Of a stretch of DNA of 28,859 nucleotides, positions 15,391 through 21,553 are shown one piece after another. The translations under genes and the position numbers were made by a program. The notes beneath the pieces were generated by a model. That model saw only the letters and a list, made by a program, of their open reading frames with translations, had not been told where the DNA came from and ran no database searches. Origin of the DNA: Candidatus Omnitrophota bacterium (GTDB lineage Bacteria; Omnitrophota; Gorgyraeia; Duberdicusellales; 4484-171); contig JAQTUC010000002.1 in assembly GCA_028710385.1 (NCBI GenBank), forward strand, positions 1 through 28,859, written 5' to 3'. How positions within the stretch are numbered: position 1 is the stretch's first letter; each line of letters opens with the position of its first letter.

Positions 15391-15665
15391 TCTCCGAATT
15401 TATAATGCTTTTTGACTTTCTTTTTGATATTCCACCTGCATTTAAGCCCTTTCGGAAAAACAACCAGGTCGCCTTTTATTATTTTTACCTTGCTGTTATC
15501 TGCAAGCTCTATCTCAACGTCCCCTTCCAGGAATAAACAGGTTTCTTTTTCGTCGTAAAACCAGTCAAAGGCGCTTACCTCTTTCTCCCAAATAGGCCAC
15601 GAGCGTACGCCTAAATTATTTAAGTCTTCCCGGCTTGGCTTCTTAACTTCAATCTCCAAAGCCAT
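15387..15665 (-). CDS. Small cupin-domain protein (DUF861/EutQ-like)
   Basis: 92 residues forming one compact cupin barrel. It shows SWPIWEKEVSAFDWFYDEKE, TCLFLEGDVEIELADNSKVK and KGDLVVFPKGLKCRWNIKK, the pattern of Cupin_3/DUF861 proteins. Metal ligands are poor: the usual histidines are largely replaced, so a sugar- or ligand-binding role fits as well as enzymatic activity. It is convergent with the 54-residue basic protein gene, sharing bases at the two stop codons, and lies six bases downstream of the membrane HAMP-like gene. Confidence 0.85.
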   Translation of the reverse strand: MALEIEVKKPSREDLNNLGVRSWPIWEKEVSAFDWFYDEKETCLFLEGDVEIELADNSKVKIIKGDLVVFPKGLKCRWNIKKKVKKHYKFGD

Positions 15666-15671
15666 ACTCTG

Positions 15672-16055
15672 CTATTTTCCTTTCTTTTCCAGCAAATCCA
15701 GTATCTTGTTGATTTTATCAACAAGCGGAATCAAAACATCGCCCTTGCGCAGCCGGATTCTCAGCGAATGCTTGCCTTTGATTACCTCATCCAGTATATC
15801 TTCCATACGCGAAAGAGCACCAAAACCTTTATGCAGAATAAATGCCATGGTAATTAAAAGAATAAGCAGTATTGCGCCGAAGTTAAGCTGAAAAACCATA
15901 TAAGCCACGTCTCCGCTTATATCCACATCTCTCCATCCCAGGGTCTTTATGGAAACATAAGCGTTAAGGAAAAAAGAGACAATGACCATTGCCAGGACAA
16001 GCCTGATAAATTTAAACTGAATAGGTATCCTAAGCCGCGGGATTCTCCTTCTCAT
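15672..16055 (-). CDS. Two-span membrane protein with HAMP-like tail
   Basis: 127 residues from ATG 16055, chosen because AGGAGG sits five bases upstream. A longer GTG-started frame (16079) would contain that site. Two hydrophobic segments (about 18-35 and 60-80) flank a short outer loop (KTLGWRDVDISGDVAYMVFQ). The C-terminus (LSRMEDILDEVIKGKHSLRI, VDKINKILDLLEKKGK) resembles a HAMP signalling helix pair but ends without an output domain. It may be a stripped signalling or scaffold protein; the function is unknown. Confidence 0.65.
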   Translation of the reverse strand: MRRRIPRLRIPIQFKFIRLVLAMVIVSFFLNAYVSIKTLGWRDVDISGDVAYMVFQLNFGAILLILLITMAFILHKGFGALSRMEDILDEVIKGKHSLRIRLRKGDVLIPLVDKINKILDLLEKKGK

Positions 16056-16123
16056 GTCAACCTCCTTTTTAATGAGCACATTATTTTTTCAAGTGCACCG
16101 GCACGCAGAAAAAATTATAGTGC

Positions 16124-16298
16124 GAATTAACCCAGCACTAATTTTTGTAACAACCTTATTTATTTATATCAAAGATTTATACCAAGAAAATCTTTTGAAC
16201 TTATTTCAAAATATGTTTTCAAAAATTAGTGCTGGGTTAAATTCAGCCTAACATTTTTCTGTGTCGTCTAGCGACTTGGAAAAATGTTGGCTTCATTT
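16124..16298 (-). repeat. Copy 2 of recurring intergenic motif with long inverted repeat
   Basis: The arm 16124-16147 is the inverse complement of 16220-16244 apart from one extra A, with 72 bases between them. The right arm belongs to the 29-base match with 4144-4172. Next to it a second hairpin pairs AGCCTAACATTTTTC (16245-16259) with GGAAAAATGTTGGCT (16278-16292). Bases 16238-16259 match 27834-27855 exactly. The whole fills the gap between two minus-strand genes. Confidence 0.75.
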
Positions 16299-16608
16299 AA
16301 TAATTCAAGGAAAATATTTGGTTATAATAACTTGATATTGACCTTATGGAATTCATAAGCACAACACCCAGAGCAATGCTTACAGCAAGAACAACAACCG
16401 TAATAATTATTTTTTTATCGCGGGAAAGACTTGGCTTAAGCCATATCAGGGGCAGCATTAAAGGCCCCACGCACAAGAAAGCAATAATCAGAAAAGATGT
16501 GCCTAAATACCATTTCTCCTGCGTTTTCTTAACCAGAAATTCACCGCAGAAACGGCACTTTACAGCCTCATCCTGTATGGTTTCTGCGCAATAAGGGCAC
16601 TTTTTCAT
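16297..16608 (-). CDS. Zinc-ribbon membrane protein
   Basis: 103 residues. The N-terminal zinc ribbon has two CxxC knuckles (MKKCPYCAETIQDEAVKCRFCGEF read in two halves: CPYC at 4-7 and CRFC at 18-21). Two membrane segments follow (about 36-57 and 66-87) with a basic loop between them. Such small ribbon-plus-membrane proteins are common and mostly uncharacterised. Its stop is directly followed by the recurring hairpin motif. Confidence 0.75.
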   Translation of the reverse strand: MKKCPYCAETIQDEAVKCRFCGEFLVKKTQEKWYLGTSFLIIAFLCVGPLMLPLIWLKPSLSRDKKIIITVVVLAVSIALGVVLMNSIRSISSYYNQIFSLNY

Positions 16609-16656
16609 ATTTATTTTATTATACTCTAAATTTTAACATGCGGTAGTGAATTTTAG

Positions 16657-17094
16657 TTATTCGTTAATGTTTTTTTGTCCATTTTGATAGACAGCTTCCG
16701 GATATAATCCTTTTTCGGCCATTTCAGCTTCTATCATATAGACCTTTTCTGCCTGGAACAAATAATCGGCATACTCAACGGAATTGTAGTTTGCATTGTT
16801 TAATTCCTGCTTTTCTTCTTCCTCCAGCTTTTTTCGCTCATCACCCAGATTAAATTCCAGGCGGCTTTGCAGCTGGTCGCTGTGCTCGGCATCTCTTAAA
16901 AGCCTGTCCTTTACTTCTTCGTGTATGTCGTTTCTTCCGGAAATTTCTGAAATACTAAGGCAGCCTTCAAGCCTTTCCAGCATCTGCTTACGGAATTGTA
17001 TAACCTTAAGTTTCATTTCCTGTTTATGTATCCACATACCTTCAAGCTTTTTACGCTCTTCAAAATATATTTTTTTCAATAATTCAATATACAT
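16657..17094 (-). CDS. Helical coiled-coil protein, unknown function
   Basis: 145 residues, almost entirely charged helix (MYIELLKKIYFEERKKLEGM, QLQSRLEFNLGDERKKLEEE) with no membrane segment or catalytic motif. It resembles FliJ- or CesT-like helical proteins only in composition. Start: ATG 17094 with AAAGGAGGG six bases upstream, a strong site. It is the last host gene before the integrated element, and on the original chromosome it lay downstream of the tRNA-Met gene. Confidence 0.65.
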   Translation of the reverse strand: MYIELLKKIYFEERKKLEGMWIHKQEMKLKVIQFRKQMLERLEGCLSISEISGRNDIHEEVKDRLLRDAEHSDQLQSRLEFNLGDERKKLEEEEKQELNNANYNSVEYADYLFQAEKVYMIEAEMAEKGLYPEAVYQNGQKNINE

Positions 17095-17170
17095 AAACCC
17101 TCCTTTGTGTGAATTTTTATATTATAAACGGAATTTATGGCTGTCCTGGCAGTTAAAACTTTGAAGTAAA

Positions 17171-17202
17171 CCCTGTTAGAAAACATCATTTTTCTAACAG
17201 GG
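17171..17202 (-). terminator. Hairpin after the tRNA-Met end, left at the distal junction
   Basis: CCCTGTTAGAAAA (17171-17183) and TTTTCTAACAGGG (17190-17202) form a perfect 13-bp stem with a six-base loop. It starts four bases beyond the tRNA 3' remnant on the minus strand and is followed by TTTACTTC. It is probably the original terminator of the host tRNA gene, now separated from the intact tRNA by the element. Confidence 0.55.
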
Positions 17203-17205
17203 TAA

Positions 17206-17250
17206 ATGGCGGCGAGTGGATTTGAACCACCGACGCAACGGGTATGAGCC
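17206..17250 (-). repeat. Distal attachment site: 3' fragment of tRNA-Met
   Basis: A 45-bp exact copy of 24968-25012, running on the minus strand from GGCTCATACCCG (anticodon arm) to the tRNA 3' end GCCGCCA. The 5' half (acceptor and D arm) is replaced by unrelated sequence, so it cannot fold as a tRNA. It is the remnant of the original tRNA end displaced by integration. Confidence 0.92.
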
Positions 17251-17525
17251 CGCCAAAATTGTTTTGATTTCATTAGCCTTTGCACCACGTACGCCTTTAC
17301 CTCCTTTAAATTATATTATACCATTTTTTTTATAAAATTAGCGCACTGTAAAAAATTAATTTAACGAAAGAAAATTTATAGGCAAAGAAGGCATACATAC
17401 ACTCCCTCGCCCATAAACTTCTTATGCGCAAGCCCTATATTTTTCTCTGCTGAATTTTGCTTATCCTTTTACTCAGCTTGTTACTAATGTTGAAATTTCC
17501 CATAAGAAAGCCAATGAGTTTTTAG

Positions 17526-17687
17526 TTAGAAAAGGCATCCTAGAAGGTGACTTAAATCAACTTTTGGTCTTTTGCCTAATCTATAAGGATGCAACGAACA
17601 ACTAGTGTTTGCGCAGCATCGAACTTCCTTGTAATGGTTACAACAACATTCTAAACACTTTTTTCGGATAGCCTTTATCGGCGTCAT
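17526..17687 (-). CDS. Small Cys-rich phage-type protein
   Basis: 53 residues from ATG 17687, chosen because AAGGAGG lies five bases upstream; a longer frame from 17717 would include that site. The sequence MTPIKAIRKKCLECCCNHYK followed by EVRCCANTSCSLHPYRLGKR belongs to a recurrent family of tiny proteins in phages and mobile elements of Firmicutes and others. They share the MTPIKAIRxKCxxC opening and an LxPYRxGK ending. The clustered cysteines suggest zinc binding. The function is unknown. It is the gene nearest the distal attachment site. Confidence 0.75.
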   Translation of the reverse strand: MTPIKAIRKKCLECCCNHYKEVRCCANTSCSLHPYRLGKRPKVDLSHLLGCLF

Positions 17688-17729
17688 TTTTACCTCCTTA
17701 AGAGAGTTTTTTACCAATGTTGTTTTCTT

Positions 17730-17872
17730 TTAATTACTAGTTACTATAATTTAAGAATATTCTAGTAATTAAAAGTAGTAGTGTAGTTTAAGAAGAATAT
17801 TCTTTCTTTTAATATTCTAGTAATTAATATACTCTCTAGAATAATTAATATAGCTTAATTAATATTTAATTA
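17730..17872. repeat. AT-rich repeat block inside the element
   Basis: A 17-base direct repeat, AATATTCTAGTAATTAA, occurs at 17756-17772 and 17811-17827. The inverse TTAATTACTAG is at 17730-17740, and there are two GAATATTC palindromes (around 17755 and 17795). The block lies between two small genes. It could be a recombinase arm-type site, replication iterons or an operator; none is proven. Confidence 0.5.
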
Positions 17873-18102
17873 CTTTCGGGACTATTAATGTTACCAGATA
17901 GATACTCTTCAATCACAACCTTAACGTCCTTGACATCTTTCTCTCTAAAGTTGTTTCCATGATGCCACTTACCATCCTTTTGGTACAATCGTGAAATAGT
18001 TATATTAGGGATAATCATGTTGTGTCCATCTTTAGTAACTTCATTGTCCCAGACTGACAGGATTACTTGACCGGATTTACATTGTTTTGATATGTTACTC
18101 AT
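17866..18102 (-). CDS. Small hypothetical protein of mobile-element type
   Basis: 78 residues, no named domain. The layout CKSGQVILSVWDNEVTKDGH then ITISRLYQKDGKWHHGNNF recalls short phage and plasmid proteins of the form VSVWxNE ... SYKDKDGxW ... sometimes found near replication genes. It is probably a small beta-sheet protein. Start: ATG 18102 with GGAG seven bases upstream. It is preceded by the leftward terminators at 18223-18327, so it needs its own promoter or read-through. Confidence 0.6.
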   Translation of the reverse strand: MSNISKQCKSGQVILSVWDNEVTKDGHNMIIPNITISRLYQKDGKWHHGNNFREKDVKDVKVVIEEYLSGNINSPESN

Positions 18103-18222
18103 TGTTTTTCTCCGTTTTGTTTTTGTTAATATTTTCTACTCCCCATTGTAACAATTTCATTAACTCATAGGCTTGCACCCCCTTTTTGTTGATACTAAAG
18201 GAGATAAAAGGCATTGGTAAAA

Positions 18223-18258
18223 CAAAAAACCCGCCGCCTAAAGATTAAGGCAACGGGT
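18223..18258 (-). terminator. Rho-independent terminator, leftward
   Basis: On the minus strand ACCCGTTGCCT (18258-18248) pairs with AGGCGGCGGGT (18239-18229) and is followed by TTTTTTGTTTT. It is enclosed by a second perfect 12-bp inverted repeat, CTAAAGGAGATA (18195-18206) with TATCTCCTTTAG (18260-18271). An alternative GCCTAAAG/CTTTAGGC pairing would disrupt both. Confidence 0.75.
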
Positions 18259-18284
18259 CTATCTCCTTTAGGCAATTAATAGAA

Positions 18285-18327
18285 ATAAAAAAACCCAATA
18301 TCTTAAAGAAATTTTAGATATTGGGTT
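18285..18327 (-). terminator. Second rho-independent terminator, leftward
   Basis: On the minus strand AACCCAATATCT (18327-18316) pairs perfectly with AGATATTGGGTT (18303-18292), followed by seven T (18287-18293 region). It stands 30 bases before the other terminator, so the two act in tandem on leftward transcripts. Confidence 0.8.
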
Positions 18328-19235
18328 ATTCTTCTTAATCGCCTATTCAATATATAACATATTAAAGCTTACTATGTCAATAAATTATGGCGAAACAAGA
18401 AAATTTAAAACGTTTACAATTTTTATAATTGTTTAAAGTATAAGGAGTTAGAGCTTTTCAAAATTATTTTTCAAAAAAGTTAAAATTGAGAATGAATATA
18501 GCAAAAAAGTGCTCTTGGTATTATCACTTTAACGTTCAAACTTCCCCTTCATTTACAAAGACAAAATAAGGTAGATATTAGATAGAAACAAGGTAGAAGC
18601 CAATAAAATCAAGCAAAGTAGAAAAAGGCAGAAAAGAAAAGTAAATAATTGACCGGCTCCATTCATAAACAAAAACGGCATATTGAGCACTTTTTCGCTA
18701 TAGCTTAGATGACTTGTCAAAATCCGCGGGAAACTAATTTAAGCCATAGGCTGCAAGGCATATAGCCTAACTATCAATGAGTGGCTAAAATAAGGCGCAA
18801 AATACCTTTTATTCTTCATTTATTCATACTTACGACGCAAAAATACCCTTATTATTGATATTTTATGCCAAAAAAAAATATTTTGGCATTTACTGTTTTA
18901 GTAAATGCCAAATTGAAATAAAATTAAATAATAAAATCAATGATTTGACGTTGGCAGGGTTTAATTTAGCAAAAATTTGTTCGGGGGCATTCGGGATACC
19001 AACTGTTTTCTTTTTTCGCTTGGATTACCATTAAAACTCTTTACAAATATTATGTTTTTCTAGTTGGCTATTATTATTTTTGGATTTACCGAACAATCCT
19101 TCTTCGGGGAATAGGCTATTTTTAAGTAATATCAATTTTGCACAATAGAATCAATGACTTTAGCCATTTTAATTAAATCGGCTGAAATTACGTTCGGGTG
19201 TGCTTCGGTAAATAGTAGAAAATTTAGAGGAAATA
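18328..19235. other. Gene-poor stretch of the element with hairpins and decayed coding traces
   Basis: No intact gene is supported here. At 18865-18912 three ATGCCAAA-type segments alternate in orientation and form competing hairpins. The minus strand between about 19000 and 19235 has short open stretches in shifted frames that look protein-like (for example FTEAHPNVISADLIKMAKVI, then after a frame change LKNSLFPEEGLFGKS), which suggests a decayed gene. A leftward transcript through it would end at the tandem terminators. Confidence 0.45.
18865..18912. repeat. Competing hairpins built on ATGCCAAA
   Basis: TTTGGCATTTACT (18882-18894) is the exact inverse of AGTAAATGCCAAA (18900-18912). The same central segment can instead pair with ATGCCAAAA at 18865-18873. 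The two structures exclude each other, as in an attenuator, or the repeats may be protein-binding sites. Confidence 0.6.
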
Positions 19236-19331
19236 TTAAACGCCATAGCCTTTTAGCTTTGCTACTTTATTGTCTAAAAAATATATACAATATTTTCTAT
19301 CCCACCCTTTCTTAAAAATCTCTGGATATTC
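19236..19331 (-). pseudogene. Duplicated C-terminal fragment of the BamE/SmpA-like gene
   Basis: Bases 19247-19327 match 20302-20382 with only two mismatches across 19247-19324, i.e. the 3' end of the gene at 20291-20779. The fragment lies directly after the lipoprotein stop codon and in the same frame. It reads VLEYPEIFKKGWDRKYCIYF then LDNKVAKLKGYGV and a stop. It has no start codon of its own, so it is a remnant, either of a longer fused gene or of a tandem duplication with deletion. Confidence 0.8.
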
Positions 19332-19340
19332 TAACACAGT

Positions 19341-20087
19341 TTATTTATTTTTAGTAATAACTTCGCCCACACGAACAGTTTTTTCTTCTCCATCAATTAT
19401 CACAACCACATAATCCTTATTTACTTTTTTAATTGTAATGTCTTCCTTGGTTTCTCCTTCAGAAATAAAACTGTTATTTATTATTGCTGAATTTTTCCCT
19501 TTTTCATCAACAACTACTCCTTGCAATTTATAAAAACAAGCTCCTTCTAGTTTGTCAAAATAAGCCATACTTTCTTTATTCTGTTGATTTAAATATTCTT
19601 TAGTTTCTTTAATCAATTTTTGGGCATCTTCCAACCATTCTTCTTGTTTATTTCTTTTTTCAAGCTCTTTATATATATCTTGTAAACCAATAGTTTCTCT
19701 AGTTTCTTGGGAGAGACACGTTAACCATTTAAAATAATACTCATGTGCAAATTTTAAAGAAAGCCCTGAAGCACGTTCATTATTTGTCATAAATGCCAAA
19801 TAGCCCTTAATGGTGAAATCCATATATCCTAGTAAATATTCTTGACATTTTTTATCAGCAATTTCAATACTCTCGGCTTCGCGCTTAATTTCCTGAAGTC
19901 TTGCGACAGGCTCACTCAATGCAATACGTGAAGTACTACTTGCAATTTCATTTGCATCATTCCATTTATTAACTATTTCTTTAAGTTTTTTTGTATAGTC
20001 TTCTTTATGCCTTTCTTTTGAAGAACAAGCTGACAAAATAATTATTAATATTAAAAACGATAATATATATGATAATTTAATTTTCAT
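19341..20087 (-). CDS. Predicted lipoprotein with coiled coil and small C-terminal beta domain
   Basis: 248 residues from ATG 20087; a TTG two codons upstream is also possible. The signal ends in a lipobox LSAC with lipidated C21 (FLILIIILSACSSKERHKED), so the protein sits on the membrane facing the periplasm. Residues about 28-180 are helical (EKRNKQEEWLEDAQKLIKET). The last 60 residues form a small domain (DITIKKVNKDYVVVIIDGEE, TVRVGEVITKN) like the beta domain of PilP/GspC proteins, and similar to the middle of the neighbouring 162-residue protein (KIDKDIILISYGEGAEEYKL). A good promoter lies at 20163-20191. Cargo of this kind in an element may alter the host surface; that is inference. Confidence 0.75.
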   Translation of the reverse strand: MKIKLSYILSFLILIIILSACSSKERHKEDYTKKLKEIVNKWNDANEIASSTSRIALSEPVARLQEIKREAESIEIADKKCQEYLLGYMDFTIKGYLAFMTNNERASGLSLKFAHEYYFKWLTCLSQETRETIGLQDIYKELEKRNKQEEWLEDAQKLIKETKEYLNQQNKESMAYFDKLEGACFYKLQGVVVDEKGKNSAIINNSFISEGETKEDITIKKVNKDYVVVIIDGEEKTVRVGEVITKNK

Positions 20088-20162
20088 TTCCAAAGAGAAA
20101 AATACCTTGCAAATTTACTTAACTTTAAACTACATATTTTATCCTTTTTGATTTACAGGAAA

Positions 20163-20191
20163 ATAATACCCCCACCTTAAGGATTGGTCAA
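20163..20191 (-). promoter_or_regulatory. Promoter of the lipoprotein gene
   Basis: On the minus strand: -35 TTGACC (20186-20191), a 17-base spacer and -10 TATTAT (20163-20168), 76 bases upstream of the start. Confidence 0.65.
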
Positions 20192-20290
20192 GATTATATA
20201 TTATAAATATAAGGAAAAGTATACCGATTATTAAATGCCTAAACAAACTTTTGAATGTTATAGTTTTCTCGCAAAGTTATTATAAGTCAT

Positions 20291-20779
20291 TCAAAATCCA
20301 GAGCCTTTTAGCTTTGCTACTTTATTGTCTAAAAAATATATACAATATTTTCTATCCCACCCTTTCTTAAAAGTCTCTGAATACTCCCAAACCTCAGCTT
20401 TCCTGCCCTTTTTGTCATATTCAGCAATCTTAATTAAAGAAGGTTCTCCGATAAGCCTTTTAACGTTTTCTTTTGTCATGCCTAATGAAATCTTGCTAAA
20501 CCTGCCTATAGTGTCGCCTAATTTGTATTCTTCCGCACCTTCGCCATAGCTTATTAGAATTATATCCTTATCTATCTTAACTATTTTACCTCCACAAACA
20601 TTTTCATTGGCTAGGTACAAACTATCGCCTATTTGTACAGAATCGGAAATTATCCCATTTATCTCGCATGAATTTTTAGCACCCCGCTCTAGAACAATTA
20701 GTTTATATTTTTTATTAAAAACAAATCCTAAAGTAACTAAAAGAAAAATTACCACCAAAATTATTACTAGGTTTTTCAT
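20291..20779 (-). CDS. Membrane-anchored protein with BamE/SmpA-like C-terminal domain
   Basis: 162 residues. An N-terminal membrane segment (about 3-21) is followed by a small beta domain (about 30-92, VQIGDSLYLANENVCGGKIV, KIDKDIILISYGEGAEEYKL). A SmpA/OmlA-like domain completes it (about 96-162): ISLGMTKENVKRLIGEPSLI, KAEVWEYS, then YCIYFLDNKVAKLKG. BamE-type domains act in outer-membrane assembly or as protein-binding modules. This one has a membrane anchor instead of a lipobox. It is read from a consensus promoter under likely control of the divergent XRE repressor. Its 3' end is duplicated at 19247-19327. Confidence 0.75.
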   Translation of the reverse strand: MKNLVIILVVIFLLVTLGFVFNKKYKLIVLERGAKNSCEINGIISDSVQIGDSLYLANENVCGGKIVKIDKDIILISYGEGAEEYKLGDTIGRFSKISLGMTKENVKRLIGEPSLIKIAEYDKKGRKAEVWEYSETFKKGWDRKYCIYFLDNKVAKLKGSGF

Positions 20780-20836
20780 TTTTAGCCCCCCTTCGCTAAC
20801 ACAAATGGTAGAAATTTATGTTTACGATTTGTTTTA

Positions 20837-20866
20837 ATTATACACCATCATATATGGGGGTGTCAA
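20837..20866 (-). promoter_or_regulatory. Consensus promoter with embedded 22-bp dyad operator
   Basis: On the minus strand: perfect -35 TTGACA (20861-20866), an 18-base spacer and perfect -10 TATAAT (20837-20842). The spacer region 20842-20863 is an imperfect palindrome (ACACC ... CATATATG ... GGTGT), 18 of 22 positions symmetrical. The divergent XRE gene starts 31 bases away, so this is the likely repressor operator, possibly autoregulatory. Confidence 0.7.
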
Positions 20867-20896
20867 ATATAGAGGCATCATGAAATAATAAAAAAT

Positions 20897-21112
20897 ATGA
20901 ATAACTTGACTGGGGCTAAATTAGGTAAAAAACTTAAAGCGTTGCGCAAGAAACGCGGAATAACTCAAGAGCAATTAGCTGACCTTATAGAAACCAGCTA
21001 CAAATACGTTCAAAGAATAGAAGGGAAAAATCCTCCCGACATACGATTAACTACCATCACAAGACTTGCCAAGGCACTGAAGGTAAAACCTGAAGAGCTA
21101 TTGAAATCCTAG
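20897..21112 (+). CDS. XRE-family (lambda repressor-like) transcriptional regulator
   Basis: 71 residues, essentially one HTH_3 domain: LGKKLKALRKKRGITQEQLA, then DLIETSYKYVQRIEGKNPPD and LTTITRLAKALKVKPEELL. There is no dimerisation or protease domain. It is transcribed away from the BamE-like gene, with the predicted operator between them. There is no good ribosome binding site; AATAATAAAAAAT precedes the ATG, so translation may be weak or leaderless. It is likely the repressor or maintenance switch of the element. Confidence 0.88.
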   Translation: MNNLTGAKLGKKLKALRKKRGITQEQLADLIETSYKYVQRIEGKNPPDIRLTTITRLAKALKVKPEELLKS

Positions 21113-21238
21113 AACAACTATTTGCAACAAACAATATTTTCTCTTGAATAACTAAAGCTGCGTGTTATAATTCCATCGCAAGATAGATAGGCGGCTTACG
21201 TATTTCTTGTAATTGCTTGCATAAGATTGGAGAAAAAA

Positions 21239-21394
21239 ATGTCAACTTACAAAAGAAGACCAGAAAGTGACACATGGCATTTCAACAAAAAATGCTCAAA
21301 TTACCCAACTAAGCAAGATGCGATAAGCCGAAGCAAAAAACCTGCTTCTGGAGAAAAATGCAACGAATGTATGGCAAAATCCAAAAAGCATTGA
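21239..21394 (+). CDS. Small zinc-finger-like protein (Ada-type Cys pattern)
   Basis: 51 residues, MSTYKRRPESDTWHFNKKCS to EKCNECMAKSKKH. One His and three Cys (H14, C19, C40, C43) are arranged as HxxxxC ... CxxC, like the metal-binding fold of Ada N-terminal or CxxC-type ribbons (WHFNKKC ... GEKCNEC). Zinc binding is inferred. Start: ATG 21239 with GGAG seven bases upstream. It is flanked by an imperfect inverted repeat (21182-21200 and 21428-21443). It lies 126 bases after the XRE gene on the same strand. Confidence 0.65.
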   Translation: MSTYKRRPESDTWHFNKKCSNYPTKQDAISRSKKPASGEKCNECMAKSKKH

Positions 21395-21410
21395 GTAATT
21401 AAGAATTGTT

Positions 21411-21427
21411 CTTAGCATGTTGCTAAG
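21411..21427. repeat. Small hairpin downstream of zinc-finger-like gene
   Basis: CTTAGCA (21411-21417) and TGCTAAG (21421-21427) form a perfect 7-bp stem with a 3-base loop. It follows an AAGAATTGTTCTT palindrome. No U-tract is present, so it is a weak terminator candidate at best. Confidence 0.35.
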
Positions 21428-21553
21428 CGTAGCCGCCATCTATTATAATTAAACCTCAATATCCCCCCCCATTTTTCTACCCTTTAAAGAAAGAAAATAT
21501 GTCAGAATTGGCAATCGCAGTTTAGATATGTGGAAAAATAGGAATGTTTTAAA

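Noticed and set aside
17076..17288. Open reading frame of 70 codons on the minus strand
   Set aside because: It runs through the tRNA-Met remnant (HTRCVGGSNPLAA is translated tRNA 3' sequence) and overlaps the better supported gene start at 17094.
17206..17300. A second tRNA-Met gene
   Set aside because: Only the anticodon arm to 3' end is present. The 5' side cannot form a D arm or a full acceptor stem, so it is an attachment-site remnant.
17730..17872. CRISPR array
   Set aside because: The repeats are too few, irregular and AT-only, with no uniform spacers and no cas genes in the window.
21470..21540. Short plus-strand frame starting ATGTCAGAATTGG
   Set aside because: Only nine codons long and no ribosome binding site; treated as non-coding.
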